DNA of 64,000 bases from assembly GCA_963582065.1 (NCBI GenBank), contig CAUZRQ010000005.1:1-64000 (forward strand). The letters run 5' to 3'. Origin of the DNA: UBA8437 sp963582065 (lineage in GTDB: Bacteria > Planctomycetota > Planctomycetia > Planctomycetales > Planctomycetaceae). This document shows positions 46,585 to 56,000 of this stretch, in pieces. The notes beneath the pieces are model-generated. The model made no database searches. It saw nothing but the letters and a program-made list of their open reading frames with translations, and was not told where the DNA came from. The position numbers were made by a program, and so were the translations under genes. Positions within the stretch are counted from its first letter, which is position 1, and each line of letters begins with the position of its first letter.

Positions 46585-49092
46585 TCAATCCAGGTAGAGG
46601 AACTCGTTGAGGTTCAGGGCCAGCAGACAGAAGGACTTCAGGGCCAGCTCCGGGCTCGCCTTGTCCTGTTTCCGCAACACCTCGATCAGCGAAACTCCCC
46701 GCCGGACCTCGGCGTCGGTGGGCGGCCGCTGCAGGGACCGCTTCAGGGCCAGCGTGACCTGGGCAACCGGATCGTTTCCGGCCCGTTTCCTGAGGAACTC
46801 GGCGAACACGTTCGCCTCGCGCTGGCTGAACTGGCTGTTGAGCAGCGCCAGCGACTGCGTGGGCTGGGTGGTGGTGAATCGCACCGGGCAGCTGTTGTCG
46901 AGATCCGGCGAGTCGAAACTCTCGAACATCGGCACCACCAGCGATCGCTTCACGTGCACGTAGATACTGCGGCGGTTGCGATCCTGCGGTGACGACTTGC
47001 CCCAATCGGCCCCCGGCCGAGACTGCCCCTGCAGGATCTCGCGGGGGATGATCGTGTAGATGCTCGGTCCGAACATCTTCTTCCGGTTCAAGGCGCCGTT
47101 GACGGCGAGCACCGAGTCCCGGATTTCCTCGGCCGACAGCCGCCGCATGTTGAACCGCCAGAACAACTGGTTGGTGGGATCGGCAGCCATCGCTTTCGCG
47201 TTGCTGCGGGACGACATCCGGTAGGTGGCCGAGAGCATGATCCGGCGGTGCATCCGCTTCAACGTCCACCCTCCGTCGACCAAGTCGGCGGCCAGCCAGT
47301 CGAGCAGTTGCGGATGCGTCGGTCTCCGACCGGCAAACCCGAAGTTGTTCGAGGACACGACGATGCCACGACCGAAGTGGTACTGCCAGAGCCGGTTGGC
47401 CATCACGCGGGCCGTCAGCGGGTTCTCCCGACTGGTGATCCACTCGGCCAGAGCCCGACGCCGGTTCGCCGAGCGAGCGCCCTTGGCCGGGGGCTGGATC
47501 TTCGGTTCAGGCGGCGAGAGCACCAGCGGGAAGCCGGGCTCGACCTTGTCTCCACGAGCGTGCGCGTTGCCGCGAATCTGCACGAAGGTCTGCGGGGGAT
47601 TCGGTCCGAGTTCCTTGACGACCAGGGCCTGGGAAAACCCGGGGGGACGGAACTTGCGGAGCTGGTCCCGACGAGCGGTCAGCTTCTGGTACGCCTCGAA
47701 CTTCTCCTTGGTCAACTTCCCCGGCACCTTCTTCTTGAGAATGGGCACGCGGTTCTGTTCTCGCTTGAAGTCGTCGACTTCGCCCCCCTCGAGCAGGTCC
47801 TTGTATCCGGTGTCGAGCACCTTCAGCTGCTTCTCGACATCGGCCAGGTCGGCCTTGTGACGGGCCACCAGGCCCCTGTTCCGCTTCAGCTCCGCCGCGG
47901 TCGCCACCGAGGTGACACTGGCGTCGGTAATCGAACGGCCGCCACGAACTCCGTAACGACGGATGTTCCGGAAGAAGGCGAGCAGCCGGTAGTAATCCTT
48001 CTGGCGAATCGGATCGAGCTTGTGGTCGTGGCAACGAGCACAGCCGACCGTGAGTCCCAGGAAGACCTCGGTGGTTGTCCGCAGGATGTCGTCGAGGTCC
48101 TCGAACCGCGACTGCTCCCTGTCAACCGGCTCGTCCTGCCAGATTCCCAGGCGATAATAGCCGGTTGCCACCATTCCATCGGCGGTCACCTCTTCGAGTT
48201 CATCACCGGCAAGTTGTTCGCGGGCGAACTGATCGAACGGCTTGTCGCTGTTGAACGACCGGATCACGTAGTCCCGGAATCGCCAGACGTGAGGCTTGGT
48301 GCCGTCGCGTTCGTAGCTGTTGGATTCGGCGTAGCGGACCAGGTCCAGCCAGTGGCGGGCCCACTTTTCGCCGTAGTGAGGCGACTTCAGCAGGCGGTCG
48401 ACAACCTTGTCGAATGCTCGCGGCGAATCATCGACCAGGAACGCATCGATTTCCTTCGGCGTCGGCGGCAATCCGGTCAGGTCGTAGGTGGCGCGACGCA
48501 GCAGCGCCGTCTTGCCGGCCGCAGCAGGAGCAGCCAGTCCGGCCTGTTCCAGCCGAGCCAGGACGAAGCGATCGATCGGGTTCCTGACCCACGCCCGGTC
48601 CTTGATCTTCGGCGCCGCTGTCCGCTTCACCTTCTGGAAACTCCAGAACGCCTTTGTCTGAGCGTTGACCTGCGGCGTCTTCTTGTCGGACCGGCCGATC
48701 GTCCCGGCAAAGTCGGGTGTGATCGGCAACCCCATGCGGATCCACCGCTTGAGGATCTCGATCTGGTCGGCCGGCAGCTTCCCCTTGGGGGGCATCTCGT
48801 AGCCTTCCAGATCGTAGTTGATCGCCTCCAACAACAGGCTCTTTTCGGGCCGTTTCAGGTTGACCGCTCGCCCGCTGTCGCCCCCCTTCATCAACCCGGC
48901 ACGGTTGTCCAGGTGCAATCCCCCCTTGACCTTGGGACCGGCGTGACACTTGAAGCAGTTCTTCACCAGCAGCGGCCTGACTTTACCGGAGAAGAAATCG
49001 ACCTGTTCCCGTGCGGAGAGAGCCGGATCAGCCGCCTGGAGGGAGGGCATCAGGCCACAGAGCAGGGCAGCGACAACCGGCAAGAACTTCAT
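46585..49092 (-). CDS. PSCyt1-DUF1549-DUF1553 planctomycete cytochrome-type protein
   Basis: The 835-aa protein has a signal peptide (1-20) and a PSCyt1 haem-c motif CFKCH (C46, C49, H50). DUF1549 (about 165-375) closes in 'CARCHDHKLDP', and DUF1553 (about 540-830) has 'RLSAEEIRDSVLAVNG' and 'TTQPTQSLALLNSQ'. It is the first gene of the group continuing to 42823. Expected location is periplasmic or cell-surface. It keeps the common family layout, unlike the LamG version at 35118. Confidence 0.88.
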   Translation of the reverse strand: MKFLPVVAALLCGLMPSLQAADPALSAREQVDFFSGKVRPLLVKNCFKCHAGPKVKGGLHLDNRAGLMKGGDSGRAVNLKRPEKSLLLEAINYDLEGYEMPPKGKLPADQIEILKRWIRMGLPITPDFAGTIGRSDKKTPQVNAQTKAFWSFQKVKRTAAPKIKDRAWVRNPIDRFVLARLEQAGLAAPAAAGKTALLRRATYDLTGLPPTPKEIDAFLVDDSPRAFDKVVDRLLKSPHYGEKWARHWLDLVRYAESNSYERDGTKPHVWRFRDYVIRSFNSDKPFDQFAREQLAGDELEEVTADGMVATGYYRLGIWQDEPVDREQSRFEDLDDILRTTTEVFLGLTVGCARCHDHKLDPIRQKDYYRLLAFFRNIRRYGVRGGRSITDASVTSVATAAELKRNRGLVARHKADLADVEKQLKVLDTGYKDLLEGGEVDDFKREQNRVPILKKKVPGKLTKEKFEAYQKLTARRDQLRKFRPPGFSQALVVKELGPNPPQTFVQIRGNAHARGDKVEPGFPLVLSPPEPKIQPPAKGARSANRRRALAEWITSRENPLTARVMANRLWQYHFGRGIVVSSNNFGFAGRRPTHPQLLDWLAADLVDGGWTLKRMHRRIMLSATYRMSSRSNAKAMAADPTNQLFWRFNMRRLSAEEIRDSVLAVNGALNRKKMFGPSIYTIIPREILQGQSRPGADWGKSSPQDRNRRSIYVHVKRSLVVPMFESFDSPDLDNSCPVRFTTTQPTQSLALLNSQFSQREANVFAEFLRKRAGNDPVAQVTLALKRSLQRPPTDAEVRRGVSLIEVLRKQDKASPELALKSFCLLALNLNEFLYLD

Positions 49093-49220
49093 GGTACGGA
49101 TAGACTTTTCGTGAGGGAGTGTGTCTCGAAGAATCGCCCGTTTATCCTAACACGCACTCCGGATCTCGGCAGCCGGACGGCCACAAAAACCGAGGTAACA
49201 GCTGACCCCCGAGCAGTCGC

Positions 49221-49226
49221 TATACT
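49221..49226 (+). promoter_or_regulatory. Candidate -10 element of the LRR gene
   Basis: TATACT lies about 40 bp upstream of the start codon at 49267, in the 174-bp region between two divergent genes. A matching -35 box is not evident, so the call is weak. Confidence 0.3.
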
Positions 49227-49266
49227 TGAGGTCACCGGGATCCTGATCTGTCGTGCGGCGGGAGAG

Positions 49267-50751
49267 ATGGCGGTGACTGGAACGTCGACTTCACCACACC
49301 GAACGACCACGCTGGTCGTGATGGCAATGCTGGCCAGCTGTTTCGCCGGCTCATCCGGCCGGGCTGCTGCCGCAGACGACACCTCCCCCGAAGCCCGCCT
49401 GGAACGAGCACACGCCACGTTGAACCGTGACGCCGCGGGCCACGTCGTCGAGGTGCTGTTTCACCACCACACCGAGCTTTCCGACCAGGTTCTCACCAGG
49501 CTGGGAGATCTCCAACACCTCCAGCGACTCGGCCTGGGTTCCCCCCGGTTCACCGACCAGCACCTGTCCCACATCGAAGATCTTCGACAGCTGAAGTCCC
49601 TCGGACTCACCCAGGCGAAGATCTCCGACGAAGGACTGTCGCGGCTCGCCGGTCTGAAATCTCTGGAAACTCTCCAGCTGGACGGCTGCCGCCAGGTGAC
49701 CGACAGGGGCCTGGCGCGACTGGCCGGGTTGACATCGCTGGTCGAACTGAACCTCTCCAATACGGGCGTCTCGATCGAGGGCCTGCGACAGTTGGCCGGA
49801 CGCAACCTCAAGGTGTTGAAGCTCCCTGCCGATGCCTACGTCGACGACGGACTGCTCCCCTACCTCGAGGCAATCGTACCCCAATCCGACCTCGACCTCT
49901 CGGAATGGTCACTCACCGACGAGGGCCTGGTGCACCTCGTCAACCAGCAACAACTCGAATCACTCGTGCTGCCCGGAGGATGGCGACGGGAGAAGCTGAT
50001 CACCGACGCAGGCCTGTCGCACCTGAGTGGCCTGGTCGAGCTCCAGAGCCTGAGCCTGGCCGAGACGAACATCGACGGATCGGGGCTCCGGCACCTGAAG
50101 GGACTCTCCAAACTGAAATCGCTGGACCTGGCCGGCACCAAGTTGATCGACAAACACATGGTTCACCTCGAACAACTCGGATCGCTCGAATCTCTTCGGC
50201 TTGCCAGCTGCAAACAAATCACCGACCGGGGCCTGGCGTCCCTCGTCCATCTCGGCCGGCTCACGAAGCTCAACCTCGGTGTCTATCCCGGCAACACCAA
50301 GATCACCGACACGGGGCTGGTCCACGTTGCGGAATTGACTCAACTGCAGGAACTCCACCTCACCGACATGCCGGTCACCGACACGGGCCTGAAGCAGCTC
50401 GAGCGACTCGAGAAACTCGAACTGCTTTGGCTGGACGGCTGCCTGAAGATCTCTGATGTCGGACTCGCATCGGTCGCGACGTTCGAGGAACTCTCGTGGG
50501 TCAATCTCAACGACTGTCCGGACATCACCGCAGCCGGCGTGGTGGCGTTGCAGGCATCGCTGCCCGGATGCGTAGTCTCACACGGGACCAGCATCACCTG
50601 GATGACGCTCAACGGCTGGTGGTACCAGCCGACGATCATTGGCGTTCCCGCCGGATTGATGCTGTTGCTGTGCGGCGGACTGGTATCCCGACGTCGGTCG
50701 CGATCGCAGAGCTCCTCGGCAGAGGCTTCCGGACCCAAGGCGAACGGATGA
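49267..50751 (+). CDS. Leucine-rich-repeat protein with C-terminal membrane anchor
   Basis: The 494-aa protein has a signal peptide ('LVVMAMLASCFAGSSGRAAAADD'), then about 14 leucine-rich repeats of the cysteine-free-to-AMN1-like kind ('ISDEGLSRLAGLKSLETLQLDGCRQVTD' pattern, repeats of 24-26 residues, about 75-440). One transmembrane helix near residues 460-480 and an Arg-rich tail follow. It probably faces the outside of the cytoplasmic membrane and binds protein or polysaccharide partners. The frame is open back to 47248, but that part lies antisense within the DUF1549 gene. The chosen ATG at 49267 is followed by a proper signal sequence. Confidence 0.78.
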   Translation: MAVTGTSTSPHRTTTLVVMAMLASCFAGSSGRAAAADDTSPEARLERAHATLNRDAAGHVVEVLFHHHTELSDQVLTRLGDLQHLQRLGLGSPRFTDQHLSHIEDLRQLKSLGLTQAKISDEGLSRLAGLKSLETLQLDGCRQVTDRGLARLAGLTSLVELNLSNTGVSIEGLRQLAGRNLKVLKLPADAYVDDGLLPYLEAIVPQSDLDLSEWSLTDEGLVHLVNQQQLESLVLPGGWRREKLITDAGLSHLSGLVELQSLSLAETNIDGSGLRHLKGLSKLKSLDLAGTKLIDKHMVHLEQLGSLESLRLASCKQITDRGLASLVHLGRLTKLNLGVYPGNTKITDTGLVHVAELTQLQELHLTDMPVTDTGLKQLERLEKLELLWLDGCLKISDVGLASVATFEELSWVNLNDCPDITAAGVVALQASLPGCVVSHGTSITWMTLNGWWYQPTIIGVPAGLMLLLCGGLVSRRRSRSQSSSAEASGPKANG

Positions 50752-50813
50752 ACCACTTGCCCCGTCCTTGGACCGGTGCTTATCCTGAAAGGATCCCGAG
50801 GAGACGGAAGCGG

Positions 50814-51419
50814 ATGATGCGACGTTGCCGACCAACCGCTGCGGTGATCGCGACACTGAGTGTCGCTGCGCTCGTTTCGTTCGGCTGCCAGGAACAGCGC
50901 CCACCACGAAAACCATCGGCGGGACCGGTTCCCGAATCGTTGAGTTTTCAGGTGAACTCGATCGACGGGGAACCGGTGAACCTGGCGCGTTACTTCGGCA
51001 AGGTCGTGGTGGTGGTCAACATCGCCAGCCGCTGATCATTGACCACCCAATTCCTGCAGTTGCAGGACATGCAGGACAAGTACGGCGAAGAGGACTTTGC
51101 GGTACTCGGGTTCCCCTCCGACCAGTTCGGCAGCTTCGCCGCGGGAAGCGACAAGGAGGTGAAGGACTTCTGCCAGACGAAGTACAAGGTGTCGTTCGAC
51201 CTGTTCTCCAAGATCGAAGTCAACGGCGAACAGGCGACGCCCTTCTACGGGTACCTCACCAGCCAGGACGCCCCGCCGACCGGCAAGGGGGAAGTCGTGT
51301 GGAACTTCGAGAAGTTCGTGCTCGACCGAAAGGGCCGCGTGATCGGCCGCTTTCGGTCTCACGTGCAGCCCCGTTCGAAGGAAATGCGGTCGGTGATTGA
51401 AAAGGCCCTGGCCAGCTAG
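50814..51419 (+). CDS. Glutathione-peroxidase-family lipoprotein, probable selenoprotein (in-frame TGA)
   Basis: Reading TGA at 51033-51035 as selenocysteine gives a 201-aa protein. The N-terminus (positively charged, hydrophobic core, then 'SFGC' with C25) looks like a lipoprotein signal. 'SIDGEPVNLARYFGKVVVVV' leads to 'NIASR-U-SLTTQF', where U74 is at the peroxidatic Cys/Sec of GPx. Downstream are 'VLGFPSDQFG', 'DFCQTKY', 'EVNGEQATPFYGYL' and 'WNFEKFVLDRKG', the last supplying the tetrad Trp and Asn. The catalytic Gln (normally in a GxQEP segment) is Phe108 here. The start has GAGGAGACGGAAG upstream. It follows the LRR gene by 62 bp. The alternative is a nonsense mutation; the position exactly at the active site and a hairpin downstream argue for recoding. 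Confidence 0.72.
51033..51035 (+). other. In-frame TGA at the peroxidatic Cys/Sec position (codon 74)
   Basis: This codon is the only interruption in an otherwise intact GPx-family frame. It falls where the family has Cys (TGC/TGT) or Sec (TGA), between 'NIASR' and 'SLTTQF'. Recoding would need SelA/SelB/SelC/SelD, none of which lies in this window. Confidence 0.7.
51052..51067 (+). promoter_or_regulatory. Candidate bacterial SECIS hairpin
   Basis: TCCTGC (51052-51057) pairs perfectly with GCAGGA (51062-51067) around the loop AGTT. The loop starts 22 nt after the TGA and has G in its second position. From memory, bacterial SECIS elements have the loop about 16-37 nt after the UGA and a G among the first two loop bases, so it fits. 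The element lies inside the coding sequence, as bacterial SECIS elements do. Confidence 0.55.
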
Positions 51420-51422
51420 GGA

Positions 51423-52919
51423 TCACTTCACCCCGCCGAAGTACTTCCGGATGATCCACTCGGGCTGGTGCCGATCGGGCTTTCGCTTCCGGCCCGTCAG
51501 GTCGATCGCCTTCGACTTCGGGTTCTTGGACGTGTGTGGTGTCTTGTCTCCGGTCTGCCGCTGCCACGTCTGGAGCAGCGACATCATCCGCTCGACACGT
51601 CCGGCCTGGCCCGGTTCGTCGGCGAGATTCTTCAGTTCATCGGGGTCACTGCGGAGATCGAACAGTTGCGTGTGGTTGATCTGCGGATAGCGAATCAGCT
51701 TGAACCGATCATCCCGCACCGCCCGCATCTTGTTCTCGTATGCCGTGAACAGCGTCTTGCGGACAAACGGCCTGTCCCCGCTGATCACCTCCGCCAGGCT
51801 GCGGCCCTCGACCTTCTCGGGCACCGCCACGTCGGCCCAGCTGCAGATGGTGGGGAACAGGTCGTACAGGTAGACCAGGGCGTCGCTGGACTTTCCTCGG
51901 GGAATTCCCGGGCCGGTGACCACCATCGGCGTACCCATGCTGTGCTCGTAGAGGTTCTGCTTGCCCAGCAGACCGTGGCTGCCGACGGCCAGGCCATGAT
52001 CAGCGGTGTAGACGACGATCGTATTCTCGGCGTGACCACTGTTGGTCAACGCAGCTAGCACTCGTCCAACCTGTTCATCCAGGTGGCTGATCATCCCGTA
52101 GTACTCGCCCAACTGGCTGCGAATCACCTCGGGCGTCCGCGGCCAGGCCGCCAACGACTCATCCCGACCCACCATCCACCCGTTGTGGAAGGGGTGCTGG
52201 GGCATGAAGTTCGCCGGCAGCGGCAGCTTGACTCGATCGGCAGCGTACATCTCGGCGTACTTCTTCGGCGGCTGCCTGGGGTCGTGCGGCGAGGTGAAGG
52301 CGACGTAGGCGAAGAACGGTTTGTCGGACTTCCCCTTCCTGCCGTCGAGGAAATCGATCACCGCATCGGCGAAGATCTCGCTCGAAAACCGTTCGGCCAT
52401 CCGTGGCGGGGTCAGTGTTCCGGCAGCGGTCAGGTCCCGTATCGGCACTTTCGTGTGATCGGACATGCCGCCGATGAAGACCGACTTGCCGTGCTGAAAC
52501 GCCCGGATGAACGACTCGGCCCGGTTGTGCCACTTGCCGGTGCCGAAGGTGACGTATCCACTGCGAGCGAGCACGTCGGGAAGCAGTGGAACACCCTTGA
52601 GATTCATCGGCACCCGCCACAGCGTGCGGCCGCTCATCAACATTGCCCGGCTGGGCTGGCAGACCGCCCCGTGGATCGACCCCATGCAATACGCGCGGCG
52701 GAAGTTGAATCCGGTACGAACCAGCCGATCGATGTTGGGCGTGCGAATGTGGGGATTGCCGTAGGCCCCGACCGTGTCGGGCCGCTGGTCGTCAGCGAAC
52801 AGGAACAGGATGTTCGGGCGAGTCGCGGCCGCATCGGACTCCCGGATCACCGGAGACCCAAGGCCGGCCACGAACACGATGACGATCAACAGTGGTCGGC
52901 ACTTCAGCAGACTGTTCAT
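51423..52919 (-). CDS. Secreted formylglycine sulfatase (choline-sulfatase-like)
   Basis: The 498-aa protein has a signal peptide ('LLIVIVFVAGLGSPVI'), the metal motif 'LFADDQRPDTVGAYG' (40-54) and the active-site signature 'CQPSRAMLMSGRTL' with C87 expected to become formylglycine. 'VYTADHGLAVGSHGLLGKQNLYEH' gives the second metal-ligand region in the form typical of choline- and glycan-sulfatases. It is divergent from the DUF1549 gene at 53047 (127 bp between) and convergent with the GPx gene (3-bp gap). The start at 52919 begins the signal peptide; the frame is open further upstream into the neighbouring gene. Confidence 0.87.
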   Translation of the reverse strand: MNSLLKCRPLLIVIVFVAGLGSPVIRESDAAATRPNILFLFADDQRPDTVGAYGNPHIRTPNIDRLVRTGFNFRRAYCMGSIHGAVCQPSRAMLMSGRTLWRVPMNLKGVPLLPDVLARSGYVTFGTGKWHNRAESFIRAFQHGKSVFIGGMSDHTKVPIRDLTAAGTLTPPRMAERFSSEIFADAVIDFLDGRKGKSDKPFFAYVAFTSPHDPRQPPKKYAEMYAADRVKLPLPANFMPQHPFHNGWMVGRDESLAAWPRTPEVIRSQLGEYYGMISHLDEQVGRVLAALTNSGHAENTIVVYTADHGLAVGSHGLLGKQNLYEHSMGTPMVVTGPGIPRGKSSDALVYLYDLFPTICSWADVAVPEKVEGRSLAEVISGDRPFVRKTLFTAYENKMRAVRDDRFKLIRYPQINHTQLFDLRSDPDELKNLADEPGQAGRVERMMSLLQTWQRQTGDKTPHTSKNPKSKAIDLTGRKRKPDRHQPEWIIRKYFGGVK

Positions 52920-53033
52920 GTCGAGATGCCTCGAGCAGTGAGAAAGACCGGACCGCCATTGAAGACCGCGAGGCCGGGTATTGCAATCGGCCGACGGTGT
53001 GCCACTGGCAAGCCGTGGTGACCCGGCGAATGC

Positions 53034-53039
53034 TACAAT
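53034..53039 (+). promoter_or_regulatory. Candidate -10 element very close to the start codon at 53047
   Basis: TACAAT ends 7 nt before the ATG, so transcription would begin at or just before the start codon and the message could be leaderless. No Shine-Dalgarno sequence is seen, consistent with that; no convincing -35 is seen either. Confidence 0.3.
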
Positions 53040-53046
53040 CCGCCGC

Positions 53047-56000
53047 ATGGACCATCGGCCGTTCTGCGCACTGATCTGGCTGCTGTCCGCCCCCCTTGCG
53101 GTGGCCGACGACGCGACCCGGGTCGACTTCCAGCGCGACATCCGTCCGATCCTCTCGGAGAACTGCTTCCAGTGTCACGGACCGGACGCGAAGGCGCGGA
53201 AGGCCGAATTGCGATTGGACATCGCCGACGAAGCCCTGGCCCACGACCCCCCGGTGCTGGTGGCCGGCCAGCCCGAAAAGAGCCTGCTTTGGCAGAAGGT
53301 CTCGAGCAACGATCCGGACGAGCGGATGCCGCCAAGGGAATCGAACCGTCGGCTGACCGATGCCCAGCGACACCTGATCAGACGCTGGATCGCCCAGGGG
53401 GCCGAGTTTCGTCGACACTGGTCGCTGGTGCCCCCGGTCCACCGACCGCCGCCGGTCGTCCGGATCGACGGGCCCTCGCCTGCCCGCAACGCCGTCGACG
53501 CCTTCATCCTGACCCGACAGCAGGCGAACGGGTTGTCGATGTCCCCGGCGGCCGACCGCCGCACCCTGCTGCGACGCCTGGCCTTCGATCTGCTGGGACT
53601 GCCGCCCACCGAAGACGAACTGGCGGTGTTCCTGGCCGACACCCGGCCGGGAGCCTGGAGCCGAGCCGTCGATCGCCTGCTCAACTCACCGCGGTTCGGC
53701 GAGCACATGGCATGGAACTGGCTGGTGGCCTCACGCTACGCCGACACCAATGGTTACCAGGGCGACGGCACACGGGTGATGTGGCCCTGGCGCGAGTGGG
53801 TGATTGGATCGTTCAACGACAACCTGTCCTTCGACAGGTTCACCGTGGACCAACTGGCCGGGGACCTGGTCCCCTCCGCGACACCCGGACAACTGGTCGC
53901 CACCGGGTTCAACCGCAACCATCCGCTCAACGGTGAGGGTGGCCGGATCGCCGAGGAAAACCGCGTCGAGTACGTGCTGGATCGCACCGACACCACCGCC
54001 ACCGTCTGGATGGCTCTGACACTCGGGTGCGCAAAGTGCCACGACCACAAGTTCGATCCGCTGTCCCAGAAGGAGTACTACCGCTTCTCGGCGTACTTCA
54101 ACAGCATCGCCGAGTCCGGCCGGGTCGACAAGGGGGGCAACGCCAACCCGGTCGCCCGCGTGACCACCCGGGCCCAGCAAACCGAGCTGCAGCAGGTCGA
54201 CTTCCTGATCAAGCAGCAGCGACAGATTCTCGACCGGCCGCTCGACGGCCTGGCGAACGAACGGACCCGCTGGATCGCAGGGATCCGCAGGCAACTGGAA
54301 ACCCGGACACTGGCCGGCTGGCACACCCTGGCCCCCAGGTCGGCGAAGTCCCGCCAGGGAGCCCAGGTCAAGACCCGGCCCGACCACTCGTTGCTGGTCA
54401 GCGGCAAGATGTCGGCCACCGACGACTACGAGATCCGGGCCGTGACGGGGCTGAAGCGAATCACCGGCTTCCGGCTCGAGGCCCTGACCGATCCCAGCCT
54501 CGGATTCCAGGGGCCGGGCCGGAAAGCGAACTTCGTTCTGACCGAGTTCGCGGTGAACCTCGAGCGTGCCGCTGCCAAGCCCAGACGGCTGGAGTTCGCC
54601 AGCGTGGTGGCCGACCACAGCGAAGATTCGTGGAAGGTCGGCGGGGCGATCGATCCGTCCGAGAAGTCCGGGTGGGGTGTCTGGGACGGTGTCCACAACA
54701 CCGCACAGGATCGCCAGGCGGTGTTCCGGCTGAAGCAGCCGGTCGAGATCGCCGAGGGGTCGATCCTGGTCTTCACGCTCAGGCACCAGTCGCGCTTCAA
54801 AGAGCACCTGCTGGGCCGTTTCCGGATCTCGGCCACCGATATCCAGCAGCCCGGTCTCGACACCGCCACGGTGCCCCCCGCCGACGTCCTCGAACTGGTC
54901 CGGCAGGAGCCGGCCCTGAACGCCGGCCGGCTGAAGCGGCTGTCCGAGTACCATCGCGGAACCACTGACGCCTCGCGAAGTGCCCGCCGGCTGCACTCGA
55001 TCAACCGGGCCGCCCGACAGAGACACGAGGGTGGCATGATCGAATCGATGGTGATGCGCGATCGGGGAAAGCCCCGGGACACCTTCCTGCTGAAACTGGC
55101 GCGTTACGACCAGCCGGTCACCAACGAGAAGCTCACCCACGGCACCCCCTCGGCGCTGCCGCCTCTGCCGGGGAACGCCTCGCCCAACCGCCTGGCAATG
55201 GCCCGCTGGCTGGTCGATCCCGGTCATCCGCTGACGGCCCGCGTGGCGGTCAACCGGCTCTGGCAGACGTTCTTCGGCACCGGGTTGGTCAAGACCAGTG
55301 GAGACTTCGGGTCGCAGGGAGAACCGCCCAGCCACCCCGGGTTGCTCGACTGGCTGGCCACCGAGTACCTCCGCACCGGGTGGAACACCAAGGGGATGAT
55401 CCGACTCCTGGTGACCAGTGCCACGTATCGCCAGTCGTCGGTGGTGAGGCAGGATCAGCTCGATGCCGATCCCTACAACCGGTTGCTGGGCCGAGGATCC
55501 CGACATCGCCTGCCGGCTCACGTGATCCGCGACCAGGCCCTGGCGGTTTCGGGCTTGATGGTCGAGATGATCGGCGGGGTGTCGGTCAAGCCGTACCAGC
55601 CGCCGGGACTGTGGGCCGATTTCAGCTTCGGCAAGATCAAGTACTCGGCCGATTCCGGCGCCAAGCTCTACCGCCGCAGCCTGTACACCTTCTGGCGACG
55701 CTCGCTGGGCCCGCCCAACATGTTCGACGAGGGCACCCGCGACGTGTGCCACGTGAGTCCCCAGAGAACCAATACGCCATTGCACGCGCTGACGCTGCTC
55801 AACGATGAGACATTCGCCGAGGCGGCTCGCGTGCTTGGCGAGAGATTGCTCGGCACACCCGGGGATGACGCGTCACGAATGACCAGGGCCTTCATCCTCG
55901 TGTTGTCGCGACCCCCGACGGACCCCGAGCGAACTCTGCTGGTTTCCTCGCTGGATCGGGCCCGCCGGCATTACCGGGCACACCCCAAGCAGGTCAAGGC

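Noticed and set aside
47248..49266. Upstream open extension of the LRR gene
   Set aside because: It lies antisense within the DUF1549/DUF1553 gene, shows no domain, and would bury the signal peptide that begins at 49267.
51039..51419. A separate gene beginning at a TTG just after the in-frame TGA
   Set aside because: It would be the back half of a GPx fold without the active-site strand. Both sides of the TGA are in one frame and align continuously with the family, so recoding explains it better.
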